Part shown: piece by piece, positions 53,940-62,816 of the stretch
How the letters are laid out: each line of letters opens with the position of its first letter
Numbering within the stretch: position 1 is the stretch's first letter
Source: Arcanobacterium pluranimalium
Lineage (GTDB): Bacteria > Actinomycetota > Actinomycetes > Actinomycetales > Actinomycetaceae
Reading direction: 5' to 3'
Assembly: GCF_016907845.1 (NCBI RefSeq)
Contig: NZ_JAFBCS010000001.1
Location: 1,860,001 to 1,924,000, forward strand
DNA length: 64,000 nt
Notes under the pieces: model-generated
Database searches by the model: none
What the model was told of the DNA's origin: nothing
The model's input: the letters and a program-made list of their open reading frames with translations, nothing else
Translations under genes and position numbers: made by a program

Positions 53940-55802
53940 GTGAACGAAACTCTTGTTAATATGCTGCGGCTCATGCGTCGTCTCAGGGAATGCCTCCCAT
54001 TATTTGCAGCGGCAACAGTTGTGACCGCGCTGGCGCAGATCGCTCTCGTGGCGGTGACCATCACGTCCGTGTGGATAACGACGCGCTTTCTGACCAATTC
54101 AGATGCGCTGACCTCAGGAATTATCGCTTTGTTATTCGGATTCGTGGCGAGTCACGGGGTGGCGACGCTGCTCGAAGTGTGGTGGTCGCACGAAGTCGCA
54201 TACCGGATATTACACACTTTTCGCCGCCACATTTATGCGGCGATCAGGAGAATCGCTCCGCTCGGTTTGCAAGGACGGCGCACTGGTGACGTTGCGTCCG
54301 CCGCCATGGACGACGCCGAAAAGCTCGAGTGGTTTTATGCTCACACCGCGTCAACGGCAATCTGTGCGGTAGTGAACCCATCGATATTTATCGCTGGACT
54401 GTGTTATCTCATCGGCCCGCTCGGTCTAATAATGTTCTTACCAGCAATAACGATGGTTGCTTTACCGTTGCTACTCCTGCCTATTCAACAGCGGCAAGGA
54501 TATGCGCTGCGCGAGGCACTCGTTGAATTGCGCATTGCGGTGTTGAACGCTGTGCAGGGGCAACGCGAGCTCATATCGCTAGGCATGGTGGTTCAACAGC
54601 AAGACATAATTGACCAGCTCACGCGCGACGTACAGCGTATTATCAACAAGCAGTCGATGCGAAAGGCATGGGAGACGGCGTATACGGCAATTTCTACCTC
54701 GATCTGCACGGTTGCGCTGCTCATCGTGCTCACCGGTTGGGTTCTCGACGGGAAACTATCTAGCAGCGTGCTGCCTATTGCTGTTGTGCTAGCTGGAATG
54801 AGCATGAATCCTACGATCTCCCTGGTAGGAATGTTGGGGCGAATTGGTGAAATTGGAGCCTGTGCGAAGCGGATTAACCAGATTCTTGATGCTGAAGACC
54901 CAATACCTCATGAGCCGCAAGACTGTGCGCGCGATGAGCTTGGGAAACGGGTGCGTGACGAGCTTGGGCGCGATGAGCTTGGGAAACGGGTGCGTGACGA
55001 GCGGAGTGGACGTGAACAGGGTGAACGTGAACAGCGCGAACGCGAACAGGGTGAACGTGAAAGAGGAGTTTTGGTCGCAGACACTGTGTCGTTTAGCTAC
55101 GGCGAACAGCCCGTACTTCACGAGCTCTCGCTTAAGGTCGAACCAAGCCGGTCGGTCGCCATCGTTGGCGCATCCGGAGCCGGAAAAACAACGTTCGCGA
55201 ATCTAGTAATGCGATTCCTTGATCCCAACGCAGGATCGTTGAGCTTTGACGGAAAAGATCTTCGCCAATACGTGCCAGATGAGTATCGTCAGCATTTGGC
55301 ACTTATTCCACAAGACTGCCACATATTTGCTGGAACGATTCGCACCAATTTGGCTTTGGCGAAGCCAGAGGCTACCGATTCTCAGATGTGGGAAGCATTA
55401 GAATCTGCGCAGATTTCTACCCTCGTGCAATCCCTCGGCGGACTTGATGCAGCTATCGGTGATCGAGGCACTACCCTATCCGGCGGAGAACGTCAGCGAA
55501 TCGGAATTGCGCGAGCAATTTTGCGTGAACCTCAACTTTTGCTGCTCGATGAACCATTAGCCAATATTGACCCATTTTTGGAGGCAAATATTGCAGCGCG
55601 ACTGAGAGAAACTCGCTCAAATCGCAGCACGATCGTTATTGCGCATCGACTCGCTTCAATCAAAATAGCCGATCATATTGTGGTTATTGATCAAGGAAAG
55701 ATTATTGCTCAAGGTACGCATCGTGAATTAGTTGAAAATGCCCACTATCGGACGTTGCTGGGAGATCAGCTCTTGAGCGAGCAGATCGTGGGTGAATCGT
55801 AG
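53940..55802 (+). CDS. ABC transporter, membrane-ATPase fusion (CydC-like), second of the pair
   Basis: 620 residues, GTG start one base after the preceding stop. Six helices to about 310, a linker with expanded RDELGKRV and REQGERE repeats (about 331-375), then an ATPase with Walker A GASGAGKTT (about 408), Q-loop LIPQDCHIFAGTI, signature TLSGGERQRIGIARAI, Walker B LLLDEPLANID and switch histidine AHRLAS, all canonical. Partner of the previous protein and last intact gene of the RiPP operon. Confidence 0.88.
   Translation: MNETLVNMLRLMRRLRECLPLFAAATVVTALAQIALVAVTITSVWITTRFLTNSDALTSGIIALLFGFVASHGVATLLEVWWSHEVAYRILHTFRRHIYAAIRRIAPLGLQGRRTGDVASAAMDDAEKLEWFYAHTASTAICAVVNPSIFIAGLCYLIGPLGLIMFLPAITMVALPLLLLPIQQRQGYALREALVELRIAVLNAVQGQRELISLGMVVQQQDIIDQLTRDVQRIINKQSMRKAWETAYTAISTSICTVALLIVLTGWVLDGKLSSSVLPIAVVLAGMSMNPTISLVGMLGRIGEIGACAKRINQILDAEDPIPHEPQDCARDELGKRVRDELGRDELGKRVRDERSGREQGEREQREREQGERERGVLVADTVSFSYGEQPVLHELSLKVEPSRSVAIVGASGAGKTTFANLVMRFLDPNAGSLSFDGKDLRQYVPDEYRQHLALIPQDCHIFAGTIRTNLALAKPEATDSQMWEALESAQISTLVQSLGGLDAAIGDRGTTLSGGERQRIGIARAILREPQLLLLDEPLANIDPFLEANIAARLRETRSNRSTIVIAHRLASIKIADHIVVIDQGKIIAQGTHRELVENAHYRTLLGDQLLSEQIVGES
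54930..55065 (+). repeat. 39-bp and ~12-bp tandem repeats in the second ABC linker
   Basis: Two 39-base units (54930-54968 and from 54969) encode RDELGKRVRDELG and RDELGKRVRDE; they are followed by GREQ/GEREQ/REREQ/GERE units. Highly charged and probably flexible or helical. Confidence 0.8.
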
Positions 55803-55894
55803 GTGAGACGTGCAAGTGCGACGTGCCAGAGTGTCTAAAGATTTTCTACTTTTTATGAGTGTAGTGTTTAGGCACCACAGTGAATGAAGGCACA

Positions 55895-56304
55895 ATGACG
55901 AACGAGAAACTAGCCAGTGCACGTCCTGAAGACGAGCCAGAACGTATTCGAACATTTGCCAATCGGGTTGAAGCCTACGGGCGCGAACATCTCTTTCCAG
56001 ATTTTACGTTGACGCCCCAAGAGCGTGTCTACGTCTATTCGTTTTCATTTGCATATCGCAGGCAGGGCAATCATGCCACAACAGCAGCTTTTTGGTCTCT
56101 CTTATTGCCACAATCAATGCTCTGCTCTTGACTAAAATGTCGCCACTGCTTTGGTAAGTTTACCTCGGTCTCCTCGGGATTCTCGGGGTGTTAGCCGTGC
56201 TCATGATATTTTTGACCATCGGTTCACCTCGACGCGAAGCTTTTTCGTATGTGCTGCGACTTCGTGCTGAACAAGAAATCGCGTCGAGTATCTCGCAAGA
56301 TTAG
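55895..56304 (+). pseudogene. Small membrane protein, frameshifted
   Basis: Starts at ATG 55895 (MTNEKLASARPEDEPERIRTF; a GTG five codons earlier is also possible) and reads to about 56075 as a soluble N-terminus (FPDFTLTPQERVYVYSFSFAYRR). The hydrophobic continuation is in another frame: FLVSLIATINALLL, then an in-frame TAA at 56155, then VYLGLLGILGVLAVLMIFLTIG and a soluble tail ending TAG 56302. So a protein with two membrane helices has been disrupted by a frameshift and a nonsense change. It follows the RiPP operon by about 90 bases and could have been an accessory or immunity protein. Reconstruction is by eye. Confidence 0.5.
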
Positions 56305-56511
56305 CCGCTTGAAAGCTTTAAGTATCATCAAGTAGTCTTCAAAAAATAGAGGATTTTCTATTACGTAACGATGCTTTCTAAGAATCATTTCGTAGTAGAG
56401 AGGTAGGGAACACAGTTCGAGATTGAACACTTTATCTGTGTCCCCCACCGTCGGGCGCCGGCCTTAAACAATCAAATTTCCCGATTTATTGTTTTTGGTC
56501 GGTGCTCACCT

Positions 56512-58797
56512 TTACGCCAGTTGTTTGCGGCGTAGTTTGAGTAGGCCAAGGCCTAGGGCGAGAAGACCACCGGATGCTGCACCAACAAAAGGCATTGATG
56601 AGCCGGTGATCGCCAGTGCCGTAGCGGCTACGGGTTTGGGACTCTCGACTACTTTTACCGTTTGTGCCACGTCGTTAAGGTCGTGATGGGTAGCGATCGT
56701 TTGACCGTCACGTTTGACGTCTTCAAAGACGACGACGCTCTTACCAGCAAGCTTGCTCGCGTTAAAACTGATCATCACGGTTGCACACTCATCAGCCGTT
56801 TTCGGGGTGAACTTGCTTGTGACAGTCACAGGCTTACCATTCTCATCAAGCAATGGCGTACCATCTTGCAGATGCAAGGTCGTGGTGATCTCGTATTCTT
56901 TGCCAGGAATAAGCGTCTTGTTTACATCACACACACGATCGGTAATCGACTGGTTAGGTTCAGCCTTAATCTGCTGATCACCATCTGCCGTGTCGGTGGC
57001 TGTGGTTTGCAGCTTCGGCATTGTCCGTGTAATCGCGAACTGTTCATGCTTATCCTCAACGCTAGAGGTGAACGGCTTTACACGATCGTCACCAGCAAAC
57101 GAGGTAACAAACACATACGTGCCAGGAATGTTTCCTGCCGCGTCTTGTTTGACCTTGAAATCTGTTGCGCCAATACTGGCATGGAAGCCATTCTTAGCTG
57201 GCACATCAACAGTCACAATCACTTCCGCATTAGCCTTGTTAGCTTCGGTAGCGGGCTGGCCTTCAGGGAAAAACAGTAGTGACTGTTTCATAACCTTTTG
57301 ATCTGCTACGAAGTAGCCATCACCCGTGAAATCTGGGTGATCAGCTGGGAAGCCGGTGACGAATAGGTCATCGACGAGATAGGTTCCGGACTTGGTTTCG
57401 CGAATCGTCATTGTCGAGTCAACTTCAACGGAACGGCGATATGAGGTTGTTTCAGCGTGTATACCGTAAGCGTCTGCCCAATCAGCGTGAATATATGGCT
57501 GCACATCTGCTGGCTGTGCTGATTTAGTAACGCTCCACACCACGGTTGCGAACCCAGGCTTAGTAGCTTTGAAATCAGCGCTCAGTTTCCCAGGACCCTT
57601 CGCAACCACATCAACGCTGCCAATCTTGATAGCACTCGCAGGCACAGCACCGGACTGTGCTGGCGGCATATCACCAATATAATAGGCGGTAGCCTTATAG
57701 GTTACCGGTACCAGAGTTTGAGTACCATCCAGGTTGAGCCATTTACCCCCACCATAGGATGGGTCAGAAACCGCATCAAACGTATCGGTAAACGAGCCAG
57801 TGTCACTGATCTTCGCAAGCTGGGACGCACCCATCGGCTGGAAATCATACGTCACCGACCACGACGGTAACGCCATGGTAGTTTCTTCGGGATCACCTAC
57901 ACCCGGATTGCCGTACGTCACAGTATCTTGGACCGTACCATTTACCAGTTTCGTTAATGTCTTGCGCGAACCTCTATATTTAATGATTCCATCGACTGTG
58001 CCGTTTCCGGTGGCGCTCCAGTCTAAGGTTATGGGTGTTGATTGGCTGGTGCCGCTCCACGTGGCTGTACCTGTCGTATTAAATACTGCCGGTCCGGTGA
58101 GTGTAACTGTCATTGGGATGCCAGCAATATACGTACCTGCTTGGTTAGTCACTCCGATGGAGTGGATGTTTCCTTTACGCGAGGTATCGCCCACTACGCC
58201 GCCTGGTTGGTAACCTACTGCTGCACTGGCTTTAGCTTCCGCTACATAGGCTTGTGCCTGGGTCTCGATTTGTGGAGCATTAGCCCGCACAATAGACAAA
58301 ATATCATTGACCACGTTTTGCGCCGATGGATCAGAATAAACCGTTGAACCGGCAGAGTCTTCTTCAAAGTTCGCATGTACGAGCAGCGAGAGCGCTGACT
58401 GCACCGCGGGATCTTTCGAATCCTTATACTTATCCAACAAATAAGCCATCTGCGGGGTAGTGAGTTCCAAACCAGTCACACGCGGCGTTGATGTATCGAG
58501 CGTTGCAACGCTAATAACCTGATCAACAGACGCCGGAGCAGACTTACCACCCTGAATACAGTAAGCAACCAGACCACCGGTCTGTGTGCCTGATACTTGG
58601 GTACCAAGCCACACAATCTGTGAACCGCTACCAACCTCATAACCGATACGGCCTAACCCTTTTGGATCAGTAGCAGACACCGCGGCATGAGCAGCAGGAG
58701 CACAAATAGCCCCATAACTACCAAGCATGGTTAGGCACATCGCGAAAACCGCGAACGTGCGACCTATCCTCTTTCTTTTTATATGAGAGTTCACCAT
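56512..58797 (-). CDS. Cell-wall surface protein: thioester domain, VaFE domain, LAxTG-type sorting signal
   Basis: 761 residues. Signal peptide to about 38 (FAMCLTMLGSYGAICAPAAHAA). An N-terminal thioester-type domain has the reactive cysteine in VAYCIQGG (Cys80) and TTPQMAYLLDKYKD nearby. The middle (about 200-600) consists of beta-rich repeats. A VaFE domain lies near 610-735 (DRVCDVNKTLIPGKEYEITT ... SKLAGKSVVVFEDVKRDG). The C-terminus has LAITG, a hydrophobic helix and RRKQLA, a sortase signal of the LAxTG (class E) type. Probably an adhesin or pilin-like protein that can bond covalently to host or matrix. Start ATG 58797 is uncertain by a codon or two. Confidence 0.88.
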   Translation of the reverse strand: MVNSHIKRKRIGRTFAVFAMCLTMLGSYGAICAPAAHAAVSATDPKGLGRIGYEVGSGSQIVWLGTQVSGTQTGGLVAYCIQGGKSAPASVDQVISVATLDTSTPRVTGLELTTPQMAYLLDKYKDSKDPAVQSALSLLVHANFEEDSAGSTVYSDPSAQNVVNDILSIVRANAPQIETQAQAYVAEAKASAAVGYQPGGVVGDTSRKGNIHSIGVTNQAGTYIAGIPMTVTLTGPAVFNTTGTATWSGTSQSTPITLDWSATGNGTVDGIIKYRGSRKTLTKLVNGTVQDTVTYGNPGVGDPEETTMALPSWSVTYDFQPMGASQLAKISDTGSFTDTFDAVSDPSYGGGKWLNLDGTQTLVPVTYKATAYYIGDMPPAQSGAVPASAIKIGSVDVVAKGPGKLSADFKATKPGFATVVWSVTKSAQPADVQPYIHADWADAYGIHAETTSYRRSVEVDSTMTIRETKSGTYLVDDLFVTGFPADHPDFTGDGYFVADQKVMKQSLLFFPEGQPATEANKANAEVIVTVDVPAKNGFHASIGATDFKVKQDAAGNIPGTYVFVTSFAGDDRVKPFTSSVEDKHEQFAITRTMPKLQTTATDTADGDQQIKAEPNQSITDRVCDVNKTLIPGKEYEITTTLHLQDGTPLLDENGKPVTVTSKFTPKTADECATVMISFNASKLAGKSVVVFEDVKRDGQTIATHHDLNDVAQTVKVVESPKPVAATALAITGSSMPFVGAASGGLLALGLGLLKLRRKQLA

Positions 58798-58884
58798 AAT
58801 CTCCAATTGATTGTTTATTTGGAAAGTAGCGCCAAGAACCTCTCGTATTTCTTGACGTCATCCGCTTTCACAAGCGGAAAAATA

Positions 58885-59913
58885 TCAGCACGGAACCGAC
58901 CACGAATTTCCCTGTGTATCAAACTTCAAGCATTGATCCTCGCTACCCGTTTCTACCCAGCCGTTCTGCCCACCAGTCGAACCGCCACTCGAGCCGCCGG
59001 CCGGACCGGGCGTCGTACCATTACCGGCTACCCCAGGAACTGAACCACCAGACCCCTTGGATGCACCGCCACTGGCACCTCCCGCACGTGAGGACGAAAC
59101 TGGTGGTTTCGTCGTCGTCTGCCTTTGGGAAGAAACCTGGGCACTGCGCCCTTGCGCGGCGTCGAAACTTGCCATTGAGGCTTGCAATGCTGTGAGCGCA
59201 GCTTGAGTTGCCGCGTGAGCTTGAGCCAAAGCCTCTTGGTGCTTGCGCGCCTCGCCATACAGCGAGCTTTCATATTTGTCCTCGGCGTTCTTCACAAGCT
59301 CTTCAAGGTTTTTCACCTGGTCAGCTAGGGTGTTTCGCGTTTGCGGATCGGTCACTTTGCCATCGGAGCTGCCCAGTAATTGCTGCGAAGACCCGAGCAG
59401 ATTTTTCGACCAGTCGATCCACGGTTTAAGGTTGGCGTCACGCCACAGCTTCGATGAGGCAAGTAGCTTTTGGTGTGCATCCTCGCAGGCTCGTGCAAGC
59501 TGCGAACTCACATCGTTTGCGCGCTCAGCAGACGCATCAAGGTGATCGGCTAGGTGATACAGCTCGTTTTTGGTCGGATCGTCATCGTCTATTTCATTTA
59601 TGCGTTCTATTTTCTGGGCGCGTTCCAAAACGCTGAATAGATCGGCACATTCATTTTGCCCAGACACCGAATTGGCTTCACATTCTTTTTGCTGCGCGCG
59701 AGCCTTGTCCTGCTTGTGCTCTAAGTTGGTTATTGCCTGTTCATAAGCGTCATATGAGACGTGATAGGCCGAGCGTGCGCGTGACTTGGACACTTGCCAG
59801 TAAGTGACGGTCACAACGAGCAAAATAACGGCGGTGATGGTCGCGATGAGTATTTTCAACGGTCTCGAACTATTGGCGATCCGCTGCGTGATCGTTTTGC
59901 GCAAGTTATTCAT
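58885..59913 (-). CDS. Membrane-anchored coiled-coil protein with Ser/Gly-rich tail
   Basis: 342 residues from ATG 59913 (MNNLRKTITQ), the upstream part of the long frame being unlike protein. One membrane helix (about 22-42), an extracytoplasmic helical region rich in Ala, Glu, Lys and Gln (about 55-250, including LEHKQDKARAQQKECEAN), then a flexible Ser/Gly/Pro/Thr tail and a final small segment with CLKFDTQGNSWSVPC, in which two cysteines may form a disulfide. No sorting signal. 88 bases upstream of the surface protein on the same strand, probably one unit. Function unknown. Confidence 0.7.
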   Translation of the reverse strand: MNNLRKTITQRIANSSRPLKILIATITAVILLVVTVTYWQVSKSRARSAYHVSYDAYEQAITNLEHKQDKARAQQKECEANSVSGQNECADLFSVLERAQKIERINEIDDDDPTKNELYHLADHLDASAERANDVSSQLARACEDAHQKLLASSKLWRDANLKPWIDWSKNLLGSSQQLLGSSDGKVTDPQTRNTLADQVKNLEELVKNAEDKYESSLYGEARKHQEALAQAHAATQAALTALQASMASFDAAQGRSAQVSSQRQTTTKPPVSSSRAGGASGGASKGSGGSVPGVAGNGTTPGPAGGSSGGSTGGQNGWVETGSEDQCLKFDTQGNSWSVPC

Positions 59914-60302
59914 CGTGAGTCGGCTTTCTCTTAACTTAGGTGTATGAGCTGTATATTTAGCGGGCAGGTCTTGGCGAATGCCCTTAGCGTGCCGCCAGAG
60001 CATAAACCAATATATTTCCCTAATTATTAGCAGAAATCGCAACCGCGTGAAGAAGTTTTCCACAGCTTTGGAGAAAAATGTGCAATTAAGCGATAGCAAT
60101 AAATACGTGTTGGAAAAACGCATTGCAAAGCCGCTCTTCACGCGCTTGTTTGAAAATAGTTGTCCACAAAATCTCGAAATGTAAGGCCGCATGGCACACT
60201 CGATGCACTTAGGAAAAGATCGCCCCAAACGATTTGGATGAGCGGTAAATGAAAGATAAATAGTCCAAAAAATGGGGCGGATTTGGCAACATCTGCACAT
60301 AT
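59914..60302. other. AT-rich gap left of the insertion sequence
   Basis: 389 bases with no supported gene. Frames on the minus strand here are poor in coding character. May hold the promoter of the coiled-coil protein. Confidence 0.5.
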
Positions 60303-60330
60303 GGTGGTGTCAAGTGGTGAGTGTAATGTT
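60303..60330 (+). repeat. IS left terminal inverted repeat
   Basis: Begins GGTGGTGTCAAGTGGTGAG; pairs with 61548-61575 with three mismatches. The transposase stop codon lies inside it. Confidence 0.85.
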
Positions 60331-61517
60331 GAGGGCTTCTGCTGGTGTGTACCAGTTCAGGGTTTGTCGTGGTCTGATATTGAGTAGGTGTTGCATGTGT
60401 GCGATGTCTTCGTCGGAGATGGTACGGAAGTCTGTTTCTTTAGGATAGAAATCGCGTATCAGACCGTTGGTGTTCTCGTTACTATCACGCTGCCAGGGAG
60501 AATGAGGATCACAAAAATATACTTCACACCCACTCGCGAGAGTGAAACGGGCATGTTGAGCCATCTCAGCTCCTTGATCCCAGGTCAGACTCTTACACAA
60601 CTGCTCAGGAACAGAACGCATCATATCGATGAGCTGGTCTCAAATCGTTGTCGTGTCATGAAATCCTTTGACTTTCTGCACCATCGTGAACCGAGTCGTT
60701 CGCTCAACAAGCGTGATCAGAGCACTTTTATGATTCTTACCGATCACGAGATCTCCTTCCCAATGACCAGGAACAGCCCGATCACCAGCCTGGGCAGGAC
60801 GAGACGAGATATGGTGACCATCAAGACAAGGACGATCCTTACGAGCAGGTAATTTCGAGACCGCTATCCTTTTCGTTCTCCCTGAACGTAAAGCTTTATC
60901 AACCCTTAACTCCTGACGCAAACTTCCCCGACCTTGAATATAGATAGCCTGATAAATAGTTTCACCACTCACGTGCTTATCTTCATCTAACGGATAAAGA
61001 AACCGCAACCGGTTTTGTATCTGACGTGGGGAGTAACGCATATTCAACATCTACACAACCACAGCACGCAATGGCATACCCGGACCAAGCTTAGAACGTT
61101 TCGGACGCGCTCGACGCTCATGAGTTAAACGCTGGCATAAGCAGGAAAATACCCCGCCTGATCACTATTACGACGTAACTCAGGCGAGATCGTTAACGGA
61201 TGAACACCAAGACAAGACGCCATACGAGCCTGAGACCATCCCTGAGCACGTAAAACACTAATCACACGACGATTTCCAAGATCAAGACGAGTACCATGAC
61301 CATGCCTTAACCGGTGAGCACTATCAACATAACCAACAACACGCTTCTTACGAGTGCGGCGATCAACATCAATAACCATGCCAGACATTCTCGCCCATAC
61401 ACGAACACTCGAAGCAGCCCTAGCCATCATCCGAGCAGTTCCTTTAACCCCATACCCACGCTCGAGTAACTCCAACGCATACAACCGCTCACCCACACCC
61501 GAATGCGAACGAACCAT
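60310..61517 (-). pseudogene. IS30-family transposase, frameshift and two nonsense codons
   Basis: Three frames together give a full-length DDE transposase. The N-terminal part (from about 61517, MVRSHSGVGERLYAL) includes the IS30 helix-turn-helix SQARMASCLGVHPLTISPELRRN. It runs into a frameshift near 61125. The middle part, with first catalytic Asp in HWEGDLVIGKNH, is preceded by an in-frame TAG (61051-61053) and ends at TGA 60640-60642. The last part has the second Asp in LTWDQGAEM and the Glu in DSNENTNGLIRDFYPKE. Not functional as written. Confidence 0.85.
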
Positions 61518-61547
61518 GAACACAACACCCCTTCTCACCAACAAAGA

Positions 61548-61575
61548 AACATTGCACTCACCATCTGACACCACC
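61548..61575 (-). repeat. IS right terminal inverted repeat
   Basis: Complement of the left repeat, with three mismatches; ends CTGACACCACC on the plus strand. Confidence 0.85.
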
Positions 61576-61577
61576 CC

Positions 61578-62788
61578 TACAACACGCACCCAGAAGTTCG
61601 TTACCAAGACGAGCCGAAGAAGGGCCAACAGATCGCCGATCAAATCAAGATGTCGTTAGCGCATCAAGGTCTGCGCGAACATATGCGTAGTCTTGGCTAT
61701 CCGGTGGAGCTGGATGTGAGTGAGAGGCATGATGAGTCGTTGAACCTTGATCGTTTTCAACAGATCGAAGACCAGAAACGTCTTCTGGAGCAGCGCGAAC
61801 AGACAGTCTCTAAGGCCGAGGAAATTCTGCAAGAGGACCGCGAGTTTGCCACGCGTCAAGGTTTCGACGACGGTGTCCACATGGGTCGGAAAGAAGGTTT
61901 TGACCGTGCAATGGACGAAACCAAAACCGACCGCGACGCCGCCGCTGCCGACCGTCAAGCCGCCGCGCAGGAGCTACAGCAAGCACGTGAGAGTGTCCAA
62001 CGTCAGGTCGAGCAGGCGCGCCGCAAGGCACGCAAGGAAGCCGAGGATGAGGCCAAGAAGATCAAGGCTGCCGCTGAGGTTGAAGCCTCACAGAAGCTCA
62101 CTGAGGCGAACAACACGTTGGCCGAGGCTGCACAGGAGCTTGAAGAGGCCGAGCTAGAGAAGTCAGCCGCAGCTTCTGACCGTGTCGCCGCCGCATCGGA
62201 GCTGCGACAGGCCAAGGATGCCCGCGAGCAGGCTGAGCGCGACCAGTCGGCGGCAGGTGCCGACCGTCAAGACGCTGCCCAGGATCGCGCGGCTGCGGCC
62301 ACCGACCGTGTACAAGCGGCACAGGAGCTAAGCGAGGCACATGCACGCGCAGAAGACGAAGTCAAGGCTATCCGCGACGCGGCAGCCGCCGACCGTGCCA
62401 AGGCAGCGCAAGAGCTAGCAGGGGTGCACGAGCGGGCAGCCAGATCATCGACTCCGCTAAGACTGTTGCCAAGGCTGAACTGGACAAGGTGATCGAACAG
62501 GCCAAGACGCTGGGCAAGCGTGCACGCGAACATATGTTGGTTGTCGATTCAGATTTCTTGGACAAGCTGCTCCAGCGGCCAGAGATACGGCAGGAGTACG
62601 ACCTGCACGTGGCACGCGCGTTCAGTAGCCCGATCCTTGGTGGCAACCCTGTGGCTAATGGCCGCACGGTCGCCGAGGAAAAGGCGTTCCTGGACCGACA
62701 GCGCCAGCGTAGCCAGGAGTCGCTCGAGCACCGAGCACGCCAGAGAGGCGACGGTGATCATCAGTTGTGGCAGCGAGGGCACAGCTGA
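61578..62788 (+). pseudogene. Coiled-coil protein remnant, possibly of a plasmid mobilization (relaxase) protein
   Basis: An open frame enters directly from the IS edge (EVRYQDEPKKGQQIADQIKM), continues as a long Ala/Glu/Gln/Arg coiled coil with AADRxxAAQEL-type repeats to about 62435, and is then frameshifted (net -1) into IIDSAKTVAKAELDKVIEQA... AREHMLVVDSDFLDKLLQRPE, ending at 62788. The 5' end is missing: no matching sequence lies left of the IS, so the element probably removed or separated it. The style resembles C-terminal regions of Mob-type relaxases, an uncertain call. GC content looks higher than in the core genes. Confidence 0.5.
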
Positions 62789-62816
62789 TCGTCTTCTGGA
62801 GAGCACGATCAGCTGT
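62781..62816. terminator. Hairpin at the end of the coiled-coil remnant
   Basis: Perfect 12-base arms ACAGCTGATCGT/ACGATCAGCTGT with a 12-base loop, overlapping the stop codon. No U-run; terminator or a recombination/nick-type site. Confidence 0.5.

Larger units (their letters stand above)
60303..61575 (-). mobile_element. IS30-family insertion sequence, decayed
   Basis: About 1,273 bp bounded by 28-bp imperfect terminal inverted repeats (25 of 28 identical) at 60303-60330 and 61548-61575, outermost bases GGTGGTGTCA. It contains one transposase gene with several disabling changes. I see no target duplication in the immediate flanks, consistent with age or with a rearrangement at one end. Confidence 0.85.

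Noticed and set aside
56224..56448. A 74-codon minus-strand frame between the RiPP operon and the surface protein
   Set aside because: No ribosome site or recognisable features; it overlaps the decayed membrane-protein gene on the other strand.
60303..61575. Programmed frameshifting as in some IS families
   Set aside because: Besides the frameshift there are two in-frame stop codons, so decay is the simpler explanation.
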